DNA of 64,000 nucleotides from Deinococcus malanensis (lineage in GTDB: Bacteria; Deinococcota; Deinococci; Deinococcales; Deinococcaceae), in assembly GCF_014647655.1 (NCBI RefSeq), contig NZ_BMPP01000015.1, positions 51,441 through 115,440 on the forward strand, written 5' to 3'. The notes below the pieces were generated by a model that searched no databases, was not told where the DNA came from, and was given only the letters and a program-made list of their open reading frames with translations. Shown piece after piece: positions 54,691 through 62,958 of this stretch. How positions within the stretch are numbered: position 1 is the first letter of the stretch; each line of letters starts with the position of its first letter. The position numbers and the translations under genes were made by a program.

Positions 54691-56088
54691 ATGAAGCCGG
54701 TATCCCTGACGCTCCGCACCACGGCCCTCGTTCTGTCTGGTCTTGCTGCCGCCTGCTCGGCACAGTCAAATCAATCAGGGGCCAATCAGCCGGGCGTCAG
54801 TCAGTCAGCGCCCAGGCCGTCTGCGCTGGCTGCAGCCGTTAGGGCCGTGGCGATCCCGGTCACGGATCAACCACGTTCCCTTGACCCACTGATCCGGCGG
54901 GCTGGTCAGGCCAGCTTTGTGCTGCTTGGGGAGGCTTCCCACGGCACATACGAGTTCTATCGCACGCGCGCAGCGATCACGCAGCGCCTGATCTCCGAGC
55001 ATGGGTTCGATGCGGTGGTCATCGAAGGAGACTGGCCAGAGACCCAGCGTGTCAACCGTTTCGTCAGGACCCAGGGCGCGGACCGGACACCTGAGCAGGC
55101 CCTCTCGGGCTTCCAGCGCTTTCCGACCTGGATGTGGCGAAACACGGTGGTGCGTGACTTCGTGGGCTGGCTGAGAACAACCAACGCCACCCGCAAGAAT
55201 GACAGCAAGGTGGGCTTTTATGGCATGGACCTGTACAGCCTGGCAGGTTCGCGGCAGGAGGTCATTAGGGCACTGACAACACTGGACCCGGCCCTTGCGG
55301 CGCGGACCCGGACCCGGTACGCCTGTCTGGCAGCGATCGACCCCAGCATGCAGGACACCTCTGTCCCCGCAGCCACGGGCGGTCCGGAGGCCTGCGAGCG
55401 CAACGTCACCGCTGTCTTTGATGATGTGCGCCGCCTGACGGCGGAACGCCGCCGACAGGCAGGTGCGGCCACCGAGGCGCTGTTTGGCCTGGAACAGAAT
55501 GCCCGGGTGGTCAAGAATGCCGTGGCCTACGAACGCACGGCCATGGACATGTTCAGTGGAGCGTCCTCCTGGAACGTTCGCGATCAGCACATGTTCGAGA
55601 CCGTGCAGGCCATTCGGTCGCACCTGGGCGCCGACGCCAGGATAGTGATCTGGGCGCACAACTCCCACCTGGGTGACGCCCGCGCCACCGAAATGGGCCG
55701 GCGTGGCGAACTGAACGTGGGCCAGCTGATCCGGCAGCGCTACGGCCCGGCGGCCCTGCTGGTGGGCTTTACGACCCACACCGGGACGGTCATGGCGGCC
55801 ACCGAGTGGGGCGCACCTGGCCGAGTCATGCAGGTCCGGCCCTCTCTGGAAGGCAGTTACGAGCGTCTGTTCCACGATACCGGGATTCCCAACTTTCTGC
55901 TCGATCTGAGCCGTGGCCCTCAGGGCCTGCAGCAGGAGCGCCTGGAGCGGGCCATCGGCGTCCAGTATCTGCCGGCCAGCGAGCGCAGCAGTCACTATTT
56001 CCAGACCAACCTGCCCAGGCAGTTCGACATGGTGCTGCACTTCGATACCACCCGGGCCCTGCAACCCCTGACCCCCGCTCCCCGCTAG
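54691..56088 (+). CDS. erythromycin esterase-like protein, exported
   Basis: A 465-residue protein of the erythromycin esterase/EreA-like family. The N-terminus KPVSLTLRTTALVLSGLAAACSAQ is a signal peptide, perhaps with a lipid-anchored Cys. The family motif LLGEASHGTYEFYRTRAA (about 70-90) gives Glu and His of the active site, IEGDWPETQRVNRFV follows, and HNSHLGDARATEMG carries the later His. Most chromosomal members are not shown to hydrolyse macrolides, so I do not call it a resistance gene. ATG 54691 has AGAGGTG 5 bp upstream; the longer frame from 54244 lacks any conserved sequence. A hairpin terminator follows. Confidence 0.88.
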   Translation: MKPVSLTLRTTALVLSGLAAACSAQSNQSGANQPGVSQSAPRPSALAAAVRAVAIPVTDQPRSLDPLIRRAGQASFVLLGEASHGTYEFYRTRAAITQRLISEHGFDAVVIEGDWPETQRVNRFVRTQGADRTPEQALSGFQRFPTWMWRNTVVRDFVGWLRTTNATRKNDSKVGFYGMDLYSLAGSRQEVIRALTTLDPALAARTRTRYACLAAIDPSMQDTSVPAATGGPEACERNVTAVFDDVRRLTAERRRQAGAATEALFGLEQNARVVKNAVAYERTAMDMFSGASSWNVRDQHMFETVQAIRSHLGADARIVIWAHNSHLGDARATEMGRRGELNVGQLIRQRYGPAALLVGFTTHTGTVMAATEWGAPGRVMQVRPSLEGSYERLFHDTGIPNFLLDLSRGPQGLQQERLERAIGVQYLPASERSSHYFQTNLPRQFDMVLHFDTTRALQPLTPAPR

Positions 56089-56107
56089 GGGCCCGCCCGG
56101 CTCCCGG

Positions 56108-56145
56108 ATCCGCCAGATGTTTTTATTCAGGAACGTCTGGCGGAT
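56108..56145. terminator. hairpin between convergent genes
   Basis: ATCCGCCAGA (56108-56117) pairs perfectly with TCTGGCGGAT (56136-56145). The 18-nt loop contains a run of five T. It lies after the esterase gene and inside the last codons of the leftward gene. Confidence 0.6.
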
Positions 56146-56911
56146 AGTCTGTCAGCACGACCCGGACCGTCCCGGCGCCCTGTACCCCCTGGAGCGCGGC
56201 TGCTGACCAGGCCCGGGGAACACTCAGGTTGACGAGACTGGCTTTGCCCAGGCGCCCGGCCACACGGCTCAGGGCATCAGCCAGGGCGTCATCCGGTGAG
56301 CGTCCTGTTCCCACGACATCACCTAGTCGGAGGCTCAGCGTGGCGTGGATCTGGCCCGGTACGCCCTTCCGGGGACCGTAGGTCACTGCCAGGGCCTGAA
56401 CCTCCAGTGGTCCGGTGGATCCAGGAAGGCGCCAGGGTGTATGGAGTTCCAGCGGAAGGTCAGCGTCTGCTGCCCGGGCCAGGACGTGCATGTCCTGCGC
56501 TGCATTGGGCAGGCCCGCGCCATCTGGTTCCAGGTCATCGCGAAGGGCTGATTCTGCGGCCCGGGCAATGCGGTGAATCTCCTGGTGGTGGCGGTTGCTG
56601 TTGCGAGCAATCGGATGCACCCAGAGCTCCTCCAGATGATGCCGCGCGGCCTCAGCCTCGGGCTGGCGCAGCACATCCAGTAGCGTCACCGGGTCCAGAT
56701 CGCTAAATAGCCAGGCGGTTGCCCCGGCAGGCACAAGTTGCAAACCCGCGAGCACCGCCTGTGTTTCGGCCTGCAGCGAGGTCCCCCCTGGCCCAGCGCC
56801 GCTGATCTGCCGGACCTGTCGGGTGATGGGCTGCACCGCGCGCGCCGCCCATCCAGAGAACGTCTGCCGCCTTTCGTGTCGACTGCTGCCATCGGTGTAC
56901 ACGTGCCACAC
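56123..56911 (-). CDS. RNase-H-fold protein with unidentified C-terminal domain
   Basis: A protein of about 262 aa. Near its N-terminus HVYTDGSSRHERRQTFSGWA resembles the first catalytic Asp strand of RNase H; LQAETQAVLAGLQL would give the Glu helix, LFSDLDPVTLLDVL the second Asp, and NRHHQEIHRIAR a later His. The C-terminal ~110 residues (IHATLSLRLGDVVGTGRSPDDALADAL) look like a small alpha/beta regulatory domain. It may cut RNA in RNA:DNA hybrids or only bind nucleic acid. Start is uncertain: GTG 56911 avoids the neighbouring gene; in-frame starts up to 57043 would overlap the SDR gene by up to 77 bp. Confidence 0.6.
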   Translation of the reverse strand: MWHVYTDGSSRHERRQTFSGWAARAVQPITRQVRQISGAGPGGTSLQAETQAVLAGLQLVPAGATAWLFSDLDPVTLLDVLRQPEAEAARHHLEELWVHPIARNSNRHHQEIHRIARAAESALRDDLEPDGAGLPNAAQDMHVLARAADADLPLELHTPWRLPGSTGPLEVQALAVTYGPRKGVPGQIHATLSLRLGDVVGTGRSPDDALADALSRVAGRLGKASLVNLSVPRAWSAAALQGVQGAGTVRVVLTDYPPDVPE

Positions 56912-56966
56912 CGCGGGGCTGTTGACACGCGGTCCGGCATCCTGTGGTTCACGGCGCCGGGCGATG

Positions 56967-57806
56967 TCAGGCTCCCTGGCCCTGCATCTGTTCCAGGCCC
57001 CCGTCAATCGTAAAGGTCGTGCCATGCACATAATCCGCGTCACTGGAGGCCAGATAGACAGCCAGACGCCCCACTTCCCAGGGGAGGCCCGCTCGGCGCA
57101 GGGGGATGTGCTGCACCTGCGCCTGGTACTTTGCGGGATCGTCGATGGCCTCCTGATTCATAGGGGTCAGGATCATCCCTGGGGCAATGTTGTTGACCGT
57201 AATCAGGTCTGCGGTCAGTTCCAGGGCCAGGGTACGGGTCAGGTTGCGTAAACCTCCTTTGGAAGCGTTGTATGCCGCACCCTCGGGTGCGGGGATGGTC
57301 TCGTGCACAGACGAGATGTTGATGATCTTGCCCGTGCCTCCAGCAGCGCGCCTTAACTGAATAAATTCGCGGCAGCACACGAAGGGTCCAGTCAGGTTGG
57401 ACCGGATGGCGTCCTCCCATTCTTCGGGAGAGGTGTCCGCCACGGGCTTCTGAGGACCGCTGGTGGCCGCATTGTTGACCAGAACAAACGGGGTGCCCAG
57501 CGACTGGACAACCTGGGCGAACATGGCTGTCACCTGCTCCGGGTCTCGCTGGTCAAGTGCGATGACGGCGGCGAGCCGGCCCAAAGCCTCGACGTCCCGA
57601 GCGGTCTGGTCTGCCCCGTCGCGGTCATGGAGGTAGGTGACGGCGACATCTGCTCCCTCACGGGCGAATTCCGTCGCTATTCCACGGCCGATGCCGGAGT
57701 CGGCACCAGTGACGATGGCCACCACGCCATCAAGCCGACCGTGTCCACGCTGGTTCGGGGGCTCAGGAAGCGGGGTGACGTCCTGTTCAGCACTATTTTC
57801 AGGCAT
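56967..57806 (-). CDS. SDR family oxidoreductase (glucose-1-dehydrogenase-like)
   Basis: Classical short-chain dehydrogenase, 279 aa. After a ~25-residue hydrophilic lead come VAIVTGADSGIGRGIA, NNAATSG, INISSVHE, YNASKGGL (catalytic Tyr/Lys) and PGMILTPMNQEA; the end FTIDGGLEQ is the usual tail. It resembles bacterial glucose-1-dehydrogenases and general-stress SDRs. AGGAGG lies 4 bp before ATG 57806. The frame is open to 58040, but that stretch has no conserved sequence. It precedes the RNase-H-like gene on the same strand. Confidence 0.9.
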   Translation of the reverse strand: MPENSAEQDVTPLPEPPNQRGHGRLDGVVAIVTGADSGIGRGIATEFAREGADVAVTYLHDRDGADQTARDVEALGRLAAVIALDQRDPEQVTAMFAQVVQSLGTPFVLVNNAATSGPQKPVADTSPEEWEDAIRSNLTGPFVCCREFIQLRRAAGGTGKIINISSVHETIPAPEGAAYNASKGGLRNLTRTLALELTADLITVNNIAPGMILTPMNQEAIDDPAKYQAQVQHIPLRRAGLPWEVGRLAVYLASSDADYVHGTTFTIDGGLEQMQGQGA

Positions 57807-58006
57807 ACGGCCTCCTGGCTTTCTTGTACCCCAACCGGCTGTGGCGTTCCTTGCGGAAAGCTCAAGATAGGAGCAGGCACGGCAGTCAGCGCATCTGGAA
57901 CGAACCATGTGCGTCGCAGCCTCCGCTGCCCTTCTGGGAGCTGGCCCGGCCAGACGGGGTAGACCTGGGCCACTTTTTATTGCCCTCGATTCTCGCACGC
58001 GAAACC

Positions 58007-58037
58007 AAGAGGCCGGGACGTCCTGTCCCGGCCTCTT
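58007..58037 (-). terminator. terminator of the Gly/Ser-rich protein gene
   Basis: A perfect 13-bp stem, 58007-58019 with 58025-58037, and a 5-nt loop, located 21 bp after the stop of the leftward gene. On the minus strand it ends in CCTCTT followed by GGTTT. Confidence 0.7.
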
Positions 58038-58058
58038 CAAATCTGCTGGAGTTCTGCG

Positions 58059-58967
58059 TTACTTGCCGCTACCGATGGTGATGCCGCCTCCGACTCCTAC
58101 GCCGATGCTGACCCCGATTCCAGTACTGCCGCCTGTCGAGCCACCAGTGCTGCCCGCCGACGCCCCACCGGACACCTGACCGGATGCTCCGCTGCCGATG
58201 CCACCGGAGACATTTCCTGTGCCGCTGTTGGCGCCGCCGCCTGCTCCGCCACCGGAGACGCTTCCGGTACCGTTGTTCACGCTGCCGGAAACTGCCGGCG
58301 CATTGTTCAGGTTGGCGAGCACGCTGATCAGGGCTGCGCTCCGGCCCTGGTCGCTAACCCGTATGTTGGCCAGGGTGTTTACGCTGCTGCCCAGTTCGGC
58401 CGCAAGGTCATACGAAACTTTCTGGCCGTTGATGAGCGTCACCACGACGTCGGATGCCTGACGCAGGTCTCCCATCGCGCGGAGACTGCCGTCGGCCATG
58501 AAGGTGCCGACCGTCTCGCCACTGCTGTTGACCAGCACAACCGTTTTGCCTCGCAGGGCCTGCGCTCCCTGAAGGGCCGCAGTAGCCTGCGCTGCGGCAC
58601 GTGCCTGCACATCAGCGCGGATGGCGCTTCCCAATGAAACCATGCTGTTGCCGCTACGAACAACGACCGTTTCGAGATTGGCCCGCGTAGTGGTGCCAAT
58701 GTTTTTGGCCAGAGTAAACGTCTTGGTGGCGCCACCCTGGAAGGTCACATGCGCCCGGGTCGCGGTGTGCAGTGCTCCGCTGGCACTGACCTGACCAGCC
58801 TGATTGATGGTGCCCACGGTGCGGCCCTGTGCGTCAAGCAGTACGGCACTCTGCATTTCCGCACGGGCCGTCGCGGAGGCGTTGGTGGCTGTGCTCATGC
58901 CAGTGGCCTGGGCTGAACCCAGCAGAAGGGAGCCAATAACGAGGATGGACTTCATTGTGTTTTGCAT
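58059..58967 (-). CDS. exported protein with Gly/Ser-rich tail
   Basis: A 302-residue protein. The signal peptide is MKSILVIGSLLLGSAQATG (after a short MQNT). Residues about 35-215 are two similar modules: QSAVLLDAQGRTVGTINQAGQVSASG and VVLVNSSGETVGTFMADGSLRAMG share a strand-turn-strand pattern, so a duplication is likely. From about 225 the chain becomes Gly/Ser/Asn repeats (GSVSGGGAGGG, GGSTGGSTG) ending GGGITIGSGK. It is probably a surface or envelope protein with a flexible tail; no known family. AGGAG lies 5 bp before the ATG. Confidence 0.75.
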   Translation of the reverse strand: MQNTMKSILVIGSLLLGSAQATGMSTATNASATARAEMQSAVLLDAQGRTVGTINQAGQVSASGALHTATRAHVTFQGGATKTFTLAKNIGTTTRANLETVVVRSGNSMVSLGSAIRADVQARAAAQATAALQGAQALRGKTVVLVNSSGETVGTFMADGSLRAMGDLRQASDVVVTLINGQKVSYDLAAELGSSVNTLANIRVSDQGRSAALISVLANLNNAPAVSGSVNNGTGSVSGGGAGGGANSGTGNVSGGIGSGASGQVSGGASAGSTGGSTGGSTGIGVSIGVGVGGGITIGSGK

Positions 58968-59380
58968 GGTTTCTCCTATTCTGCCACGTCACTTATTGAC
59001 GGACCAGCAGAATATAAAATGGCTGGATGATTACTTTATGATGATCCCTTAGACTATAAAAACGGACAGCAGAAGATAATGAACTGACTTAATATGCCGT
59101 CCAGTCATTCTGATTTATCGGACAGGCCCGTACACACTCATGCTGGAGAGCAAGTAGGTTCTGCAGAAGACAGTTCACCATGGACGACTCAAAAGCAGCA
59201 CAAATGACGATTCGAGGTGGTCCTGCCCGGTGCCAGAGTCGGCCCCTGTGCCGGTGATTGAAAAGCGTGTTGACCGGTAGGCTCGGCTGCCGCCTGGAAA
59301 TGAACTGATCCGCAACTGCCCACCGGTACGCCGAAATTGGAGATTCAGGCTGTCGAGTATCGCCGCTCAGCCACGACGCC
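58968..59380. other. 413-bp spacer
   Basis: Upstream of the leftward Gly/Ser-rich gene and downstream of the leftward metallopeptidase gene. The AT-rich part 59000-59080 (with TATAAA-like boxes on both strands) is the likely promoter zone of the Gly/Ser-rich gene. No gene is supported. Confidence 0.35.
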
Positions 59381-60214
59381 TCAGGGTGCGCGCCGGCGCC
59401 GTTCCCGCTCGAAGTCCGCGTAGAACGCCTGCACCTGGAGGCCGAACGCTTCAACAAATGCGGTGCGCCACGGGGTGCCGTTTCCGACCGCCTCACAGAA
59501 GGTGACGAGTGAACCTGCTCCAGCGCGGTCCACCAGCCGCTCGACCGCCCGGGCACCCAGCGCGTAAGCCGCATCCCCCCGAATCGCCGTTTCATACGTC
59601 TGCAATGAGCCCAGAGACGGGTCGAGCTCGCCCCATTCCCGCATCCGCGCGTTCACTTCGGGAAGCGTCGTCAGGCCTGCGTGCATGACCGACCGCCACC
59701 CCACGTATGTCGCGCTTCCCTCTACCCACCACGCGTACTCCCGCGCAACCGGTTTCGGCAGGCAGCCCAGCTGACCCTGCAGGGTGTGAAAATGCTCGTG
59801 CGCGATGAGCGACGCAGCAAGCGGCCGGTTCAGGCGCGTCGTTGGCCAGCCGTTGTACCGGGTGTTGACACAGATTCGGTTAGGAGCCGCGATAGCCGTG
59901 CTGGTAGAGCGTAACGGGAAGAACGGGATGCAGGGGGAGAAGCGGGACAGTTGGACGTTGACCCGCCGGGTCGTGGTGCGCCCGAAGTGCTCGGTAAGGT
60001 GCCGATCGGCCCGGCGCAGGCTGGCCGTCACCTGGGCGACGTCAGCCTCGGGGACCCCGGGCTGTACACGAAGGACATATGGAGTTCCCGGAATGGGGCG
60101 GGCGTACGCAGGAAACGTCAGGTTGTACAGCAGCCAGGCAACAACGGCGAGGAGGCCCACAAGGAGCGGGCCGCGAGCGGAGCGATATGCAGCAGAGAAG
60201 CGCGGCGTGGACAT
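59381..60214 (-). CDS. membrane-anchored HExxH metallopeptidase (gluzincin-like)
   Basis: A 277-residue protein with one N-terminal membrane segment (GPLLVGLLAVVAWLLYNLTF, about 15-34) and an extracytoplasmic domain. The zinc motif is HEHFH in SLIAHEHFHTLQG, with a downstream Glu in WWVEGSATYVG as the third ligand, the pattern of gluzincins such as M1/DUF1570-like peptidases. Cys residues in the mature part could form disulfides (SPCIPFF, RICVNTR, GCLPKP). Its substrate is unknown. TAGTGT lies 6 nt before the ATG and no ribosome binding site is seen, so it may be leaderless. Confidence 0.75.
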   Translation of the reverse strand: MSTPRFSAAYRSARGPLLVGLLAVVAWLLYNLTFPAYARPIPGTPYVLRVQPGVPEADVAQVTASLRRADRHLTEHFGRTTTRRVNVQLSRFSPCIPFFPLRSTSTAIAAPNRICVNTRYNGWPTTRLNRPLAASLIAHEHFHTLQGQLGCLPKPVAREYAWWVEGSATYVGWRSVMHAGLTTLPEVNARMREWGELDPSLGSLQTYETAIRGDAAYALGARAVERLVDRAGAGSLVTFCEAVGNGTPWRTAFVEAFGLQVQAFYADFERERRRRAP

Positions 60215-60909
60215 CCACTCACACTAAATGGAGAAGTGAGTCACTCCGCGCTCATATCTGTGTTCTTGTGGTCTAGACCGTGCGATTTGTTCTGCCCGTC
60301 GGCACGGTGGGGTCTGGTTCTTCGCTGTGCGGTGATGGGCTGGTCGGAGGGTGCACAGGCCCAATCGTCTCTCGCCTCGATCCGGGCGTCGTTGAACAGT
60401 AGTTACAGGGCCCCTTGTCCGCTCCGGACCCCGCGGGATTTACCGCGGGATCAAAATATGTACGGAGCTGAACCATAACGATCATGATGCCCCTTGACGT
60501 CACAAACGAAGAATTTGGGCATGCTGGGTCGGCCAGTGGATGACTACAGGCAACTGCACGGTTGTTGAGTAACTTGGGAGTGGCGTTTGACCTTGTCTCG
60601 ATCCCCGGGCGTTGAGAACTGCCGCTCCACGCGTACCGACTGCGTATTGCGGCCGGTCGCCCAGACGTGTCTGGCACGGTCAGCCGCTTCTCTGGTTCCC
60701 ACGCGTTCTGCCAGACACTATTGTCGTGGGGCGGACCATTCGCGATTCGAAAGTTGGAGCCACGTGGCAGGTTTCTGTGTGTTCTTAACCCCATATCCGC
60801 AGAGGTGGTGCATCCTTACACCTCCTACCCTCTATCAGTGGGAAAAGCGGCAAGTGGCGGACAGTAATGACGTGAATGAAGTGCACTATCAAAGTGCCAA
60901 TACCGAAAG
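60215..60909. other. 695-bp spacer without recognised gene
   Basis: Frames open on both strands here (for example 60273-60794 leftward, 60587-60916 rightward) have no signal, domain or credible start. The sequence is less GC-biased than its neighbours. It may hold decayed sequence or an RNA; I cannot name one. Confidence 0.35.
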
Positions 60910-61416
60910 TTACTGATCCTGATTTTCCTCCACCTCTGGTTTTTCAATATCGCCCTCGGTGTGGTCCGGCTGCGCTGGCCGTGTTCCACCGTCCGACGAA
61001 TCCGCAAAAGTGCCAGCTTGCTCTGCACTGGCGGCAGCAATTCCCCGGTCCACATAGGTATAGAGTTCGCCGTCGCGACCATGAACTTCAATGGTGTAGG
61101 CGCTGAGTCTGGAGTCATCAAGCTTGATGACGCTTTTCTTGATGATGTTCCCTTGGGTGGGGTCCAGTGAGTAATCACCCAGCAGCCGGCTTTCGCAACT
61201 TTTCCCGTTCAACTGCCCTGGTAGTTGCCCCTCTGACGCTCCCAGAACTGCACGGCGTCGTTCGATGGCCTGGACGCACTGAGTCAGGTAATATCGTGCA
61301 TTGTTGCGGTCGAGTGTCTGCTGTCTTTGTTCGTAGTGCTTCTTTTCTGCAGCGTCGCACCCAGGCAACACGAGCAGTCCAAGCAACAGCCATCCATATA
61401 ACGGCAGTTTGTTCAT
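60910..61416 (-). CDS. hypothetical lipoprotein
   Basis: A 168-residue protein with a type II signal peptide: NKLPLYGWLLLGLLVLPGC, lipobox LPGC with Cys near residue 20. The mature part has ARYYLTQCVQAIERRRAVLG, a second Cys in GKSCESRLLGDY, then VIKLDDSRLSAYTIEVHG and ELYTYVDRGIAAA, and an acidic disordered tail. The middle part recalls the globular region of type IV pilin-like proteins, but the N-terminus is that of a lipoprotein, so this is only a shape resemblance. ATG 61416 is chosen over the TTG one codon earlier. Confidence 0.65.
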   Translation of the reverse strand: MNKLPLYGWLLLGLLVLPGCDAAEKKHYEQRQQTLDRNNARYYLTQCVQAIERRRAVLGASEGQLPGQLNGKSCESRLLGDYSLDPTQGNIIKKSVIKLDDSRLSAYTIEVHGRDGELYTYVDRGIAAASAEQAGTFADSSDGGTRPAQPDHTEGDIEKPEVEENQDQ

Positions 61417-61537
61417 CAAGTTTCATTACGTGATAGGGGCGATGTCAGTTCCGACCTGCAAATTCAGACTTGGCTGGACGATCGGGCGAGACGAACCTTC
61501 AACGCTGTCGTTGCAAATACAACGTCAGGACGGTCAC

Positions 61538-61566
61538 TTGGTGGACTTTGTGACCAAAACTACAAA
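61538..61566 (+). promoter_or_regulatory. candidate promoter of the cold-shock gene
   Basis: TTGGTG (61538-61543) and TACAAA (61561-61566) are 17 bp apart. Transcription from it would give a leader of about 110 nt before the csp start codon. Confidence 0.45.
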
Positions 61567-61570
61567 TATA

Positions 61571-61656
61571 GTTGAACAAGACAGGTAAAGTTCAACCTAG
61601 TTTTTCAAGTACGCAGTGTTCAAAGGGCGCACAGGGAATCTCAGGTGCGCTTTTTT
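61571..61656 (+). promoter_or_regulatory. structured csp leader with two hairpins
   Basis: Hairpin 1: GTTGAAC (61571-61577) with GTTCAAC (61590-61596). Hairpin 2: GCGCAC (61627-61632) with GTGCGC (61645-61650), followed at once by six T (61651-61656), which looks like an intrinsic terminator before the csp start. It could be an attenuator of the csp leader or end an upstream transcript. Confidence 0.45.
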
Positions 61657-61681
61657 GCGTTTGAAATTCGAGGAGTGGAAC

Positions 61682-61945
61682 ATGGCAGTAGGTAAAGTGA
61701 AATGGTTCAATGCGGAAAAAGGCTTCGGATTCATTGAAACGCCGGGTAGCGCCGACGTCTTCGCGCACTTCAGTGCGATCCAGAGCAGCGGCTTCAAGAA
61801 GCTCAACGAAGGTGACGAAGTTGAGTACGAAGTTGAACCCGGCCAGAATGGCAAAGGCCCCCAGGCCAAGAACATCGTGGTGACCAAAGCTGCCCCCGTA
61901 AGCGGGTACAGTGACCGTCCTGCGCGCCGCGACGACCGCTGGTAA
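61682..61945 (+). CDS. cold-shock protein (CspA family)
   Basis: An 87-residue single OB-fold RNA/DNA chaperone. RNP1 is KGFGFIE and RNP2 is DVFAHFS, both complete; the first strand is [13 protein letters not shown]. Against the usual 66-70 residues it has an Arg/Asp-rich tail ([14 protein letters not shown]) of about 15 residues. GAGGAG lies 6-11 bp before the ATG. The structured leader and the strong terminator make it a single-gene unit. It probably binds nascent mRNA and counters secondary structure in the cold. Confidence 0.95.
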   Translation: MAVGKVKWFNAEKGFGFIETPGSADVFAHFSAIQSSGFKKLNEGDEVEYEVEPGQNGKGPQAKNIVVTKAAPVSGYSDRPARRDDRW

Positions 61946-61964
61946 TAGCGACATCAACATAAAA

Positions 61965-61987
61965 GGGACACCTCGTGTCCCTTTTTT
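61965..61987 (+). terminator. intrinsic terminator of the csp gene
   Basis: GGGACAC-CTC-GTGTCCC followed by six T, 19 bp past the csp stop. A clear rho-independent terminator. Confidence 0.9.
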
Positions 61988-61989
61988 CC

Positions 61990-62264
61990 GTTTTTACCTC
62001 GTTTAGGGCTTGCCTGAGAGCAGATCAAGTGCGTCTGAGAAGGGATTTCCCAGATTTCAGGTGCCAGGACATGCGGTTTATCGAGTGCCAGGGGTTTTCA
62101 GCCTAACCGTTGTCTTCAAGGCGCAGAAGCCCTGCTGCCGAAAAGTAGGGCATGACGAGAGGAAAGAACTGCTTCTGCAACCCCTCACGCACCAACCAAC
62201 TCTATTCTTGCCGTGCTGGACGAGCTTTCTCGCCTTCTTCACAAGCCCTAAACGGGGTGTTTTT
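61990..62264. mobile_element. MITE-like element with 17-bp inverted ends and 6-bp direct repeats
   Basis: The ends are ACCTCGTTTAGGGCTTG (61996-62012) and, in reverse complement at 62242-62258, ACCCCGTTTAGGGCTTG: 16 of 17 bases agree. The 263-bp element is flanked on both sides by GTTTTT (61990-61995 and 62259-62264), which would be a 6-bp target duplication. It contains no credible coding frame. It sits directly behind the csp terminator, where insertion would be harmless. It is probably a non-autonomous derivative of an insertion sequence; the IS4-type transposase 1.4 kb away does not show the same ends in the visible part. Confidence 0.7.
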
Positions 62265-62308
62265 ATGCAGCCTACCCAGTGAGTGCCGCCAGCCACCATC
62301 CGGCCGCT

Positions 62309-62426
62309 TATAATCGGCTTCGCGAGACTCGGGTCTTCGAGCAGAAAAGTAGCTAAGCCGAAAAGCTAAAAAATCTAATAAACGAGATATGGACCAGCGT
62401 TCCCTTAAGGAAGCGCTGGTCTCGTT
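62309..62426 (+). ncRNA. candidate structured transcript
   Basis: A perfect TATAAT (62309-62314) is followed by a stretch with several inverted repeats. The largest pairs AACGAG (62381-62386) with CTCGTT (62421-62426), and ACCAGCGTTCC (62393-62403) with GGAA-G-CGCTGGT (62409-62420). The -35 is weak. It might be a small RNA, or the large hairpin may merely be the terminator of the leftward hypothetical gene. The rest of 62265-62490 shows nothing else. Confidence 0.3.
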
Positions 62427-62490
62427 ATCGAACTTTGAAAAGCATTGGGCTACAAGAATATAGGTGCTGTACTAGCCTGGAGGCCTCCTG

Positions 62491-62958
62491 TTATTTTTTG
62501 TTTCCACGACCCGCCGTTGCTTTCCGGGTGGCCGGCTTTCTACCAACTGCGGTGCCTTTGCGGCTGCTCCCGAGTTTCTGGCCTTTAGCGAAACTTGCCT
62601 CCATCTTTTCCCTTGTTGCTGCTGCCAGCGCCCTGAAGTCCACAAGACCAGCCTCAATATTTTCCAACGTTGGCCTGACTTTCGCTCCCCTGCGATTAGT
62701 TGCCAGTTCGGCATTCACGTTGTCAAACCATTCTTCAAACTCCGGTGTCACTTCAAAGACCATGTCTTTCACATCGCGGCTGTAGGTCCCCTCCTGCCCA
62801 CGACGGGTGAATTCTTTGGGCAAAGTGAAGCGGCCTGGAAGGTCTGCCGCTTCAATCTCTCCTTCGCGTACGGCGTTGCGAAACTGTTTAACGAACGCGT
62901 CGCTACGCTGAGGGTTGGTGAGCTTTTTGACCTGATCACTAAGTTTTGCGTATGTCAT
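62491..62958 (-). CDS. hypothetical protein with basic tail
   Basis: A 155-residue protein. The N-terminal ~110 residues are helical and mixed in charge (YAKLSDQVKKLTNPQRSDAF, DMVFEVTPEFEEWFDNVNAE), and the last ~30 are rich in Lys/Arg/Ala/Gly (SSRKGTAVGRKPATRKATAG), like a nucleic-acid-binding tail. I recognise no family. ATG 62958 is chosen because TAGGCT lies exactly 7 nt upstream, a leaderless arrangement, while the longer frame to 63042 adds Cys-rich unlikely sequence. Confidence 0.6.
   Translation of the reverse strand: MTYAKLSDQVKKLTNPQRSDAFVKQFRNAVREGEIEAADLPGRFTLPKEFTRRGQEGTYSRDVKDMVFEVTPEFEEWFDNVNAELATNRRGAKVRPTLENIEAGLVDFRALAAATREKMEASFAKGQKLGSSRKGTAVGRKPATRKATAGRGNKK

Noticed and set aside
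60273..60794. 173-codon leftward frame in the 60215-60909 spacer
   Set aside because: Composition is that of non-coding sequence (many Ser/Pro/Arg, scattered Cys), with no start signal or domain.
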